Assembly (NCBI GenBank): GCA_034421095.1
Contig: DAOUKR010000019.1
Span: 86,776 to 150,775 of the forward strand
Length of the DNA: 64,000 nucleotides
From: JAGWBG01 sp034421095
Lineage (GTDB): Bacteria > Chloroflexota > Dehalococcoidia > Lucifugimonadales > JAGWBF01
Direction of reading: 5' to 3'
In this document: positions 45,060 through 52,822 of the stretch, in pieces
Numbering within the stretch: position 1 is the first letter of the stretch
Layout of the letters: each line of letters starts with the position of its first letter
The notes under the pieces: model-generated
Told to the model about the DNA's origin: nothing
Seen by the model: the letters and a program-made list of their open reading frames with translations, nothing else
Database searches by the model: none
Program-made: the position numbers and the translations under genes

Positions 45060-45270
45060 CTTATAGGGAGCTAATTTGCATCAGGCGTTTTGTAGGGAAA
45101 GATTGAGAGCCTGCCCTGTACTCGACACGGGGGCAGGCTCTTCCCTTCCTCCATCAATGAGCCCTTTGCAAAACCCCCTCTCCCTCTGGGAGAGGGCTGG
45201 GGTGAGGGTATCACCCAGCTTTGGGTAAGGCCGTAGATACTGGCCCCCTACTTGATACGGGGGCCGGAAC
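45060..45270. repeat. Dispersed repeats between HbpS-like and dehalogenase-like genes
   Basis: A gcctgccctgtactcgacac...gggggcaggctc palindrome (45110-45141), with a related copy near 52739, is followed by aaccccctctccctctgggag (45172-45211), a unit repeated near 47787, 52609, 58885 and 63955. No coding content. Confidence 0.6.
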
Positions 45271-45331
45271 GACATGTTCGGAGGGGTTTGCCCTCTACTC
45301 TCAGAGTAGCGACGAAAGGCGTGGGAGCCTA

Positions 45332-46594
45332 CTATTGCGTCATCTGGGGGGTGTCCAGGCGACTATTGACGTACTCCTCTACCCTGTGCTTGAACTCATG
45401 CAGGACGGCTTCACCTTCGGAGTCGTCGTTGACCTCGCCCATCCTTAGCTTCTCCTTGAACTCCTCAAAGAGCAGGTCCTCGGCCTTGCCGTGGGGGAAA
45501 TGGAAGAAGTCGCTATCAAACCTTGGTAGCTCTCCGGGCCCGAAGTAGCCCAGCTCTCGCAGGTTGTATCCCTCCAGCAGATGAGTGCCCTTGCCCAGCA
45601 CCTGTCCGGTGGTGGCGTAGTGGTCCATCACATTTTTCATTCCATATCTCTGGACGGGACAGGTCTTCATGCACACGCCGCAGCTATCGTAGCGCGCCAT
45701 TACGGGATGGCAACGTCTGAACATCACCTTGTACTTTTCCGTGCCCCTCCACCAGATTCGTTCCCTCAGCAAGGCGCGGCCTGGGCAGCGGTTCACGCAT
45801 ACCTGGCATACTGCGCAGAAGGCGTTGATGCCGTAGTCTATAGGCTGATCGTGGGTCACCTCGGCGTCGGTGGTTATCACCATGAGCCTGGCCCTGGAGC
45901 CGAAATGTGGTGACAGCAGTTGCCCGTTGGCACCCAACTGTCCCAGCCCGGCCTGTACAAACATGGGTATGAATACGGTGCTCTCCACCAGGGGATTATG
46001 GACTTGGGCACGGTAGCCCAGGCTCCTGATATAGTCTCCCAAGTCCAGGGCCAACGCTCCCATTATCCTGTAGGTGCCGAAGTGGGGCCCCTCGGCCTCA
46101 ATGCTGGGCGCCGTTTGAGTAGGCTCGTACGTTTGCTCGTAGGCCAGGCAAATAGCGTGGGGGAACTTTACCCAATCCCTCTTGGACTTGAAAGCGTAGC
46201 GCTTGTCGAACTTGGTAATCCCCACTTCTCCGAACCCCAACTCCCTGGCCTTGTCCTTGATTAGTTGAGTGACGTCTTTGCCTGGTACCGGCTCCTCCGT
46301 AGGCTCCATGTCCCCGGTATTCATGGACTCTCCAATGATGGCCTTGTGCATGGAGTCGTGCATCTTGAGTTCAACCAGGAATTCTTCAGGAGCAACCGAC
46401 TTGAGCCATTCAAAGTCCGCGGTGTACTCGACCGTTTGGCTCTCCAGGGGGTACTCCCTGCTGTAGAACTCCACCTCATGGGGATTCTGGATGACCCCTG
46501 GGGCAGTTTCCAGTTCCTCAGGTACGTTGATAGTCGTCTCTTCGTCGCCGTATCTTCTTCCGGGACGGGTTATCGAGTGCCCGATTTTCAGCAT
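45332..46594 (-). CDS. Reductive-dehalogenase-like (RdhA/QueG-type) corrinoid iron-sulfur protein
   Basis: This 420-residue protein has two 4Fe-4S motifs, CAVCQVCVNRCP (Cx2Cx2Cx3CP, about residue 258) and a second cluster C-x10-C-x2-C-x3-CP in CHPVMARYDSCGVCMKTCP. The preceding HNPLVESTVFIPMFVQAGLGQLGANG stretch fits the corrinoid-binding core of reductive dehalogenases and QueG. The extra N-terminal 100 residues and length favour RdhA-like over QueG. There is no Tat signal or RdhB membrane anchor, so it is a cytosolic, perhaps catabolic, version. The start at 46594 follows GGAG; the longer frame to 46660 has no ribosome site. Confidence 0.8.
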   Translation of the reverse strand: MLKIGHSITRPGRRYGDEETTINVPEELETAPGVIQNPHEVEFYSREYPLESQTVEYTADFEWLKSVAPEEFLVELKMHDSMHKAIIGESMNTGDMEPTEEPVPGKDVTQLIKDKARELGFGEVGITKFDKRYAFKSKRDWVKFPHAICLAYEQTYEPTQTAPSIEAEGPHFGTYRIMGALALDLGDYIRSLGYRAQVHNPLVESTVFIPMFVQAGLGQLGANGQLLSPHFGSRARLMVITTDAEVTHDQPIDYGINAFCAVCQVCVNRCPGRALLRERIWWRGTEKYKVMFRRCHPVMARYDSCGVCMKTCPVQRYGMKNVMDHYATTGQVLGKGTHLLEGYNLRELGYFGPGELPRFDSDFFHFPHGKAEDLLFEEFKEKLRMGEVNDDSEGEAVLHEFKHRVEEYVNSRLDTPQMTQ

Positions 46595-46913
46595 AGTCCT
46601 TATCTCCTTTACACGAGTTACGGAATTCTGCCCCTGAGCGGACTCCGACGGTCTCAACATTCCAGTGATTTGATTCGTATTCTGATGGCAAGTCCTTCCA
46701 TTGTCAAGGGATTTTGCGGCGTGGAGTTGAGTGCGAAACTACACATTTCTGCCAGCCTACGGCAGGTCTTTGGCCTGCCTTAGGTGAGTCGTCATTCTGG
46801 CGAAGGCCAGAATCCAGGGATTGGGGGTATGGATTCCGGCTCAAAGCCTGCCCCGTACTTGATGCGGGAGCCGGAATGACGAGGTAGGACCGGAAAGATG
46901 GGATACCTCAATA
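46595..46913. repeat. Gap with a dispersed repeat
   Basis: From 46788, gtcattctggcgaaggccagaat is followed by a ggattccggctcaaagcctgccc...gccggaatgacg unit (to 46880). The proximal part probably holds the promoter for the dehalogenase-like gene, not identifiable with confidence. Confidence 0.5.
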
Positions 46914-47486
46914 TTAGTTCCTGCGCTCCCATAGAGAAAAAAAGTTGGGGGACTGCTCTTCCAGCGCCTCTCTAAGCTCTTGACGGTCAATCAGTTTGAC
47001 CACCTCGTGCTCTTCGGATATCAGCCTCTCCAGTATATTGGAGTATTCGAGGACAATGTCTTGGTCGGCGTCTTCTCCCAGAAGGGACCGGAACGCAGTT
47101 GAAATCTGCTGAGAATTCACGGAGAGCGCCGCCCCACTAATGATAAACACGGCTACGGTTGGGAATCCGTCTTCCGTTTCCGTGTTGTCCAACCTCTCCA
47201 GGATAGCCAGCATCCCCATTTCCCTGACGAGCTCCTCCACCCTCAATGGCAAATCTATGAGGTGGGCGAAAGGGTATTCGGTGGACTCTCTAAGTGTCTG
47301 GCTAAAGGTTTCTTCTACCCTGCTGAAGAAGGAATGACCAAAGACCTCCGACGTGTTTAATAGCCTTACTTGCAGCTTCCCACCTCTGAAGTCTATGGCC
47401 AGGAAATCCTTGAGATGGGGAAAGATGCAGAGGCTAATATCTGGCCGCTCAGGGCCATGCTGGCCCAGGTCAAACAACTCTTCCAT
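46914..47486 (-). CDS. Hypothetical protein
   Basis: This is a 190-residue soluble protein with no recognised family. It starts MEELFDLGQHGPERPDISLCIF and contains alternating hydrophobic strands (FLAIDFRGGKLQVRLL, PTVAVFIISGAALSV) and an acidic C-terminal helix ending FFSLWERRN. No signal peptide, membrane span, or metal motif is visible. It is isolated between two repeat-filled gaps. Codon use looks like its neighbours. Confidence 0.6.
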   Translation of the reverse strand: MEELFDLGQHGPERPDISLCIFPHLKDFLAIDFRGGKLQVRLLNTSEVFGHSFFSRVEETFSQTLRESTEYPFAHLIDLPLRVEELVREMGMLAILERLDNTETEDGFPTVAVFIISGAALSVNSQQISTAFRSLLGEDADQDIVLEYSNILERLISEEHEVVKLIDRQELREALEEQSPNFFSLWERRN

Positions 47487-48123
47487 TGGCTCACTTTCTC
47501 ATCGGCAAGTGCAAAACTCAATTCGCCCAACCCCGTCACTCCCGCGGAAGCGGGAGTCCAGTATGCCGAATGGTGGTTTCCCGTTTTCACCCGCCAGAGG
47601 CGGGAATGACGATGGCTCAATTGCGAGCCAAACCCCTAGTCTTTCACTTCCCACGCTATAGCTGCAGTCTATCTATTCGTATTTTACCATAGGTGCTACA
47701 CTGTACAAGAACATATTCCGCAGGTGAGATAGGGTCTTTCAGTCCCTCTGGACGTCCCCAGGGGACACCCCGTCCCCCATAAGGAGACCTTAGCAACCCC
47801 CTCTCCCTCAGGGAGAGGGCTGGAGTCGTAGACTCGCCGGGGAGAGGTGAGGGTCAAGTCCTTGTAAAGGCCAAGTAAGGGGATGAAGATGGAGCGTCAC
47901 CGGCCCAGTCAATCCCGTCCCACTTGATACGCTTGATACATATTGTCATTCCGAGCCTCCCCACCATGTCATTCCGAGGATCGGAGCGACGAGGAATCTG
48001 AAATTCTACGGGTTCAACAAAGCTGCGGCTTTAAATCCCCTCCGCCTTCTCCGGCCATAGACGGACCCGTAACGACGAGTGCCGGCGCAGGCAGTAGCAA
48101 GGAATCTGAGGCGGGCCCTGACA
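47487..48123. repeat. Long repeat-filled gap before otsB, with left copy of a flanking direct repeat
   Basis: 47524-47613 carries a cgtcactcccgcgga...ggcgggaatgacg unit; 47787-47850 the ctctccctcagggagagggc unit; 47861-48033 a long unit (ccttgtaaaggccaag ... aacaaagctgcggc) that reappears at 48957-49113 on the other side of otsB. Short frames through it are not genes. Confidence 0.65.
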
Positions 48124-48963
48124 ATGAAAGGTCATCTGTTTGACAATCTGGGTGAGGTGGCTGCCCTCCTGAAGGAAGGGCCGACCGGTTTGCTGCTGGA
48201 CCTGGACGGCACCATATCGGAAATAGTGCCCCAGCCCGACGAGGCCAGCGTTAGCCCGTCCATCGTGGCGGTGCTTCGGGAGCTAAGCCGCTCCCTCCCC
48301 CTCGTGTCCATAATCACCGGGCGCTCCGCCGGGCAGGCTAGAGACATCGTAGGAATTGAGGACCTGGTTTACGTGGGCAACCACGGCCTTGAGTGGATAA
48401 TTGGTGGGAGGGCAATCCTCGCCCGGGGGGCACGCTCGTACCTGCCCTCGCTGAGGCGACTCCTGGCACTGCTGAGGGAGAACCTCCCCTTGGAGGGCCT
48501 CTTTTTCGAGGATAAAGGAGGCTCCTTTGCCGTGCACTACCGCCATGCACCCGACCCTGACCTGGCTCGTGAGCGCATATTGAAGGCTATCCTGGAGTTG
48601 GCTCAAGGGGAGGTCAGGACCTTGATGGGAAAGGCCGTTGTGGACGTACTCCCGCCGGTACATCTGAGTAAGGGGACCGCCGTTGTGTCCCTGGCAAAGG
48701 AGTATCGCCTGCACGGTGCCATCCTCATCGGGGACGACGTTACGGACTTGGACGCATTTCGGGCCGCCCGCCAGTTGTCGAGTCGGGGAGGATTTGCCTG
48801 CATATCCATCGCCGTAATAGGTCCCGACTCTCCGCCTGAGTTGCAAGGCGAGGCTGAATTCACTCTGCTAAGCGTGGCCGAAGTGGAGCGGTTCCTGGTG
48901 TGGTTGGCCGAAAAAACAGACTTGGGTCCTGGCCCTTCGCCGGAATTGTCCAAGGCCTTGTGA
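48124..48963 (+). CDS. otsB: Trehalose-6-phosphate phosphatase
   Basis: This HAD-superfamily phosphatase removes the phosphate from trehalose-6-phosphate made by OtsA. It is 279 residues. Motif I is LLLDLDGTISEI, motif II lies in VSIITGRS, and motif III/IV is GDDVTDLDAFRAAR (Mg-binding). The ATG at 48124 places motif I near residue 22; a frame start at 48079 would use repeat sequence. otsA is nearby on the opposite strand, convergent, so the pathway's two steps are not in one operon. The gene is flanked by long direct repeats. Confidence 0.93.
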   Translation: MKGHLFDNLGEVAALLKEGPTGLLLDLDGTISEIVPQPDEASVSPSIVAVLRELSRSLPLVSIITGRSAGQARDIVGIEDLVYVGNHGLEWIIGGRAILARGARSYLPSLRRLLALLRENLPLEGLFFEDKGGSFAVHYRHAPDPDLARERILKAILELAQGEVRTLMGKAVVDVLPPVHLSKGTAVVSLAKEYRLHGAILIGDDVTDLDAFRAARQLSSRGGFACISIAVIGPDSPPELQGEAEFTLLSVAEVERFLVWLAEKTDLGPGPSPELSKAL

Positions 48964-49215
48964 AGGTCACGTAAGGGGATGAAAATGGAGCGTCACCTGC
49001 CCAGCCAATCCCTTCCCTCTTGATACGCTTGATGCATATTGTCATTCCGAGGAGCGGAGTCCGCCTGAGGCGGAAGGAATCTAAAATTCTATGGCTTCAA
49101 CAAAGCTGCGGCCTTGGGGAAACTCTGAAAAATGTCCATTCCGGCGTAAGCCGGAATCCAGACCGCCTCAGGCGGATGGAGAGTCTGGATGCTGGCTTTC
49201 GCCAGTATGACGGGT
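48957..49215. repeat. Right copy of the otsB-flanking repeat plus a palindromic unit
   Basis: 48957-49113 matches 47861-48033 in the same orientation with scattered changes and a small indel, including gaaaatggagcgtcacctgc and tcttgatacgcttgatgcat. 49138-49215 is a separate compound unit (cattccggcgtaagccggaat ... ctttcgccagtatgacgg). Noncoding between convergent otsB and otsA. Confidence 0.65.
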
Positions 49216-49249
49216 TGGCGGATGGGTATTTCCGCTTTTCAGAGGCTTG

Positions 49250-50767
49250 CTAAATCAGGGACTTGATGTCCTCCAACTGGCAGATAATCCAGTGGAGTAT
49301 ATCTTCTCTCTCGACAATTTGGGCCAGCGTCGCAGCCCGTTCTGCCCTTTCGTCGTCGCTCATGGTGATTGCCTGATACATTGCCGCCATGGTGCCCTCA
49401 ATGTCCGAAGGAGACACGGCCAGCGCCCCCGGCGACAGTTGTTTGTATGCCCCGGTAGTCTCCGAAAGAATCAGTACGCCTCCCCGGTCATTGACCACTG
49501 GTCCCTCCTTGGCCACCAGGTTCATACCGTCAATGACCGAGTTCACCAACATCACGTCGTATAGCTTCATGCCGGCAATGGCCTGAGTGTAGTTATTCTC
49601 GATGAAGGTGGACACGGGCTGCCATTCGGGGGTCCCAAAGGCGGAGTTTATATTCTGAATGACGTGGTGTATTTCATCCATGTATCTCTGGTATTGCCTT
49701 ATGTGGGTGCGCGAGGGGACGAGAAACGCCAGGAAACTGACACGGCCCTGAAGCTCCGGATACCTGGATAGCAGCAACTCGTAGGCCTTGAAACCTCGCA
49801 CCACGTTTTTGCTGGGCTCAGCCCTGTCTACCCGTATCATCGTTTTCTCGTTGCACATGGGCTGAAGCCGTCTCTCGTAGTCCAGGGCCCTGGGTGAGTT
49901 GGCGATTCGTCTTATCTCATCCACGCTTATGGAGATGGGGTAAATGCGTACCTGGGTCCGATGGCCGTCTCGACGTATCTCCCGGCTGTTGTAGTCTATC
50001 TCGGCTTCGGGCAGGAATTCGGCGCAGGTGTCCAGGAAGTTTCGCACGTCGTGGACCGTCTGAAATCCAACTATGTCCGCCGCACACAGCCCTTCACAGA
50101 TTTTCTTGATCATGTAGGAGGGTATGAGTTGCCAGTATCGCGGCGATGGCCAGGGGATATGGGTGAAGTGGTGGATCGTGGAGTCCGGCAAGGCATTTCT
50201 GGTGTACTCGGGCACCAGGTAGAGGTGATAATCGTGGATCATGACCAAGGGCGGGCTGTCGGCTTCCTGGGCTTCCTCAATCACCGCCTTGGCAAAGGCC
50301 TTGTTTACCTCCACGTACCCGTCCTGCCAGGCCTCGTGGACGTTGGCGTCCAGGTTGGGATTGTATGGAGAGTTCCACATGTAATGCTGCAGGAACCACA
50401 GCAGGGGATTGCAAAAGACGTTGTAATACCTGTGGTAGACCCTGCGGGGGGTTACGACGTAGCGGAGGTAAATCTGCTGTCCGGGTAGGGGAGACCGGAT
50501 TCTGTCTCCCGCGCTGTTTTCCGATACTTTCCTGTCTCCCTCGCCTATGGCGCTGGCGACCCATGCAAACTCTACCATAGTGCCAAGGGAGTTGAGGGCA
50601 GTGACCACTCCTCCACTGCCTCTTCGTGCCTCAATGCGGCCGTCGGGGGTGATCTGATGCTCTACTGGCCCACGGTTGCTGACGAGTATGAGGCGTCTTT
50701 TGGACAGGACTTCGTCGCATAAGTCCTTTAGTTGGGCCCAGCGGGCCTCCTTCTGATCTACTGCCAT
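49250..50767 (-). CDS. otsA: Trehalose-6-phosphate synthase (GT20)
   Basis: This enzyme transfers glucose from UDP-glucose to glucose-6-phosphate. It is 505 residues, typical of OtsA. The N-terminal substrate region RRLILVSNRGPVEH, MWNSPYNPNLD, VMIHDYHLYLVP, FTHIPWPSPRYW, and RVDRAEPSKNVVRGFKAYE are GT20 landmarks; the C-terminal FIENNYTQAIAGMKLYDVMLVNSVIDGMNLVAKEG motif contains the UDP-sugar site. The start is taken at ATG 50767, eight bases after GGAG; GTG 50782 and ATG 50773 are alternatives. Confidence 0.93.
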   Translation of the reverse strand: MAVDQKEARWAQLKDLCDEVLSKRRLILVSNRGPVEHQITPDGRIEARRGSGGVVTALNSLGTMVEFAWVASAIGEGDRKVSENSAGDRIRSPLPGQQIYLRYVVTPRRVYHRYYNVFCNPLLWFLQHYMWNSPYNPNLDANVHEAWQDGYVEVNKAFAKAVIEEAQEADSPPLVMIHDYHLYLVPEYTRNALPDSTIHHFTHIPWPSPRYWQLIPSYMIKKICEGLCAADIVGFQTVHDVRNFLDTCAEFLPEAEIDYNSREIRRDGHRTQVRIYPISISVDEIRRIANSPRALDYERRLQPMCNEKTMIRVDRAEPSKNVVRGFKAYELLLSRYPELQGRVSFLAFLVPSRTHIRQYQRYMDEIHHVIQNINSAFGTPEWQPVSTFIENNYTQAIAGMKLYDVMLVNSVIDGMNLVAKEGPVVNDRGGVLILSETTGAYKQLSPGALAVSPSDIEGTMAAMYQAITMSDDERAERAATLAQIVEREDILHWIICQLEDIKSLI

Positions 50768-50860
50768 GGCCATGGCTCCCACATCACGCCGAGCCTTGGC
50801 CCGATGTCAGGCCACTACTGGCGTTCTATCTTAAGCCCATCTGTTGCCGAACTGGAAAGG

Positions 50861-50921
50861 GTTAAGGTGTCGAATAGATGGATGATAATGTGACCTTAAC
50901 ACCTCCATGATGTCTTGTCAA
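50861..50921 (-). promoter_or_regulatory. Promoter with inverted repeat, candidate operator of otsA
   Basis: TTGACA (50921-50916), 17-base spacer and TAAGGT (50898-50893) lie upstream of otsA. The -10 box is inside an inverted repeat GTTAAGGT (50861-50868) / ACCTTAAC (50893-50900) spaced 24 bases, which could bind a repressor or form an mRNA hairpin. The surrounding gap 50783-51013 shows nothing else recognisable. Confidence 0.4.
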
Positions 50922-51013
50922 GCTAACCGCCCTTGCCGCCGCCATCCCTTTCGACACACTCCATCACCTATATCCACACTTTTTGTTACGGTTCCGTGTA
51001 AGAGCACCTGCAA

Positions 51014-51472
51014 TTACACGCTGTCAGGGCTTGGAGCAGCCTGGTCCAGGGCTTCGTTCCGGCGCCAGTCCACGTACATCACCCGGTGACGGACCAGCCA
51101 CTTGCCATCCTGCCGCACGAACTTATCGTTGTACCGAAGTCCCCCGGTCGACATGTATTGGGTCCCCTCCAGGGTGTACAGGAGATAGTCTATGGCGTAG
51201 GTCTCCACCTCCGCCGTATCGCCCTGAATATCTATGAGCTGGTCGCCCATGAAATGGGTCGTGCCCTGGAAACGGTCTATGCGGCTCAGGCTTTCGATGA
51301 TGTTGCCAAGGCCGGAGGATACGCGCCCCCTGTAATCGGCATAGGCATCGTCGGTAAAGCAGGACCTCACCAGGTCAAAGTCCCGCCGGTCAAGACCTCT
51401 GGCGTACCGAATCATAACGTCGCGAATGGCGGCCATGTCAGCCAGTTCCTGAAGCAAAGGATCAATTGCCAT
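51014..51472 (-). CDS. NTF2/SnoaL-like small protein
   Basis: This 152-residue protein has the alpha+beta barrel of the nuclear-transport-factor-2-like superfamily (SnoaL_4 subfamily): an N-terminal helix ELADMAAIRDVMIRYARGLDRRDFDLVRSCFTDDAYADY and later strands TAEVETYAIDYLLY and WLVRHRVMYVDW. Members act as ring-hydroxylating-dioxygenase beta subunits or isomerases. No partner alpha subunit is present. A luciferase-like monooxygenase gene is next to it, upstream on the same strand, so both may act on one substrate. Confidence 0.78.
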   Translation of the reverse strand: MAIDPLLQELADMAAIRDVMIRYARGLDRRDFDLVRSCFTDDAYADYRGRVSSGLGNIIESLSRIDRFQGTTHFMGDQLIDIQGDTAEVETYAIDYLLYTLEGTQYMSTGGLRYNDKFVRQDGKWLVRHRVMYVDWRRNEALDQAAPSPDSV

Positions 51473-51508
51473 GTTGACCTCCTTGAGAAATATAGTGATT
51501 TGGGAAAG

Positions 51509-52537
51509 CTACTTGAACCTGGGCATCACCTTTGCGGTGAGCAGCCGTATGGAGTTTATGACCTGCTCCGAGGGGATTCGCCCGCCAAAGTTCAATTCAA
51601 GTAGCAGCCCGGATATGCCCAGCCTATCCTTGTATTCCTGGACACGCTCCACCACGTAGTCGGGGGTGCCGTAAATTACCCTCTGGCTCAGTACGTCTTC
51701 GTAGGGGACGCTGGCCAGATTCCGGTTAAGCTCGGCGCGCTCTCTGTTGGCCCCATGAGCGACCGCCAGCTTAGAGGTGATGTCCAGCTTGTGCCGTGTG
51801 CTGGCTTCAGGTTCCGACCTTGCCCGCTCGGAAGTCTCCGCCACGTAAGCGGGGATACGGAGCATTACGGCCCCGGTCCCTGGGTGTCCCGCTTCCTGCC
51901 ATGCTTTCCGAAAGGACTTGATATACTCCTCAAGTCTGTCAATCCCGGAGGCGGAAAGGACTAATATGGGGTATCCCAGCTTCCCGAAAGCCCCGTATGT
52001 GTCCTCGCTGCCCGCGGCGACCCAGACGGGGGGATGGGGCACCTGATACGGTCTGGGCACCAGGCTCACGTCGTTGAACGTCCAGAATCTCCCCTCGTGG
52101 CAGAAAGTACCCTCAGTCCACGCCTTCTTGATAACCTCCAGGCCCTCGAGAACTCTATCCCGACTTTCATCATAGGATATATTGTAGCCCTTGTAAGCAT
52201 TGAGCAGGGGGCCGCGCCCGATGCCGAGGTCGAAACGACCCCTGCTGAGAATATCCATTGTCAGGGACTCCGCCGCAATGTCCAGGGGGTTGTGCAGGGG
52301 CAGCACCGCCACCCCTATTCCTATCCTTACCGAGGTGGTGCGGGCAGCGACGGCCCCCGCAATGACAAATGGGGATGCAAGGGGCGAGTTTTCCAGGTTG
52401 AAGTGGTCTTCGGCAAGCCATACGGAGTCCATGCCAAGACCCTCGGCTGCGTCTATCTCCTTCAGGGTCGCTTCAAAGACCTCTGCCTGGCTAATGTCAG
52501 GGCGAACGTCGAACTCGGTGAAATACCCGAACTGCAT
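51509..52537 (-). CDS. LLM-class flavin-dependent oxidoreductase
   Basis: This 342-residue TIM-barrel protein of the luciferase-like (bacterial monooxygenase) family uses FMN or F420. Family strings are MQFGYFTEFDVRP at the N terminus, GLGMDSVWLAEDHF, GIGVAVLPLHNPLDIAAESLTMDILSRGRFDLGIGRG and RPYQVPHPPVWVAAGSED. Substrate is not decidable. Such genes are greatly expanded in SAR202 Chloroflexota, consistent with the lineage inference. It is 36 bases upstream of the NTF2-like gene. Confidence 0.88.
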   Translation of the reverse strand: MQFGYFTEFDVRPDISQAEVFEATLKEIDAAEGLGMDSVWLAEDHFNLENSPLASPFVIAGAVAARTTSVRIGIGVAVLPLHNPLDIAAESLTMDILSRGRFDLGIGRGPLLNAYKGYNISYDESRDRVLEGLEVIKKAWTEGTFCHEGRFWTFNDVSLVPRPYQVPHPPVWVAAGSEDTYGAFGKLGYPILVLSASGIDRLEEYIKSFRKAWQEAGHPGTGAVMLRIPAYVAETSERARSEPEASTRHKLDITSKLAVAHGANRERAELNRNLASVPYEDVLSQRVIYGTPDYVVERVQEYKDRLGISGLLLELNFGGRIPSEQVINSIRLLTAKVMPRFK

Positions 52538-52822
52538 GGCCCCTTTCCTCCTGGTAAGCTGGCATTACCATGACAATCTGTCCTCCTCTCCCCTTCGCAG
52601 ACCTTTGCAAAACCCCCTCTCCCTCTGGGAGAGGGCTGGGGTGAAGGTATCACCCAGCTTTGAGCAACGCCCTGGATACTGGCGAAAGCCAGTATGACGA
52701 AGGTTACGCTAAGGTTCCCTTGTGGGGGAGGATTGAGAGCCTGCCCTGTACTCGATCCGGAATGGGGGTATCACCTCTATCCTTCATCCCTGTCTTCACC
52801 CGTCAACCTACCTGGTGAATCG
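52538..52822. repeat. Repeat-filled gap
   Basis: 52605-52640 carries the ccccctctccctctgggag unit, 52672-52700 the atactggcgaaagccagtatgacg palindrome, 52733-52770 the gcctgccctgtactcgatcc unit. No gene. Confidence 0.6.

Noticed and set aside
45332..46594. Epoxyqueuosine reductase (QueG) as the firm call
   Set aside because: The two iron-sulfur motifs fit QueG too, but the extra N-terminal region and overall length resemble RdhA-type proteins more; kept as an alternative.
47487..48123. CRISPR array
   Set aside because: Repeats are of mixed type with irregular spacing, and no cas gene is in the window.
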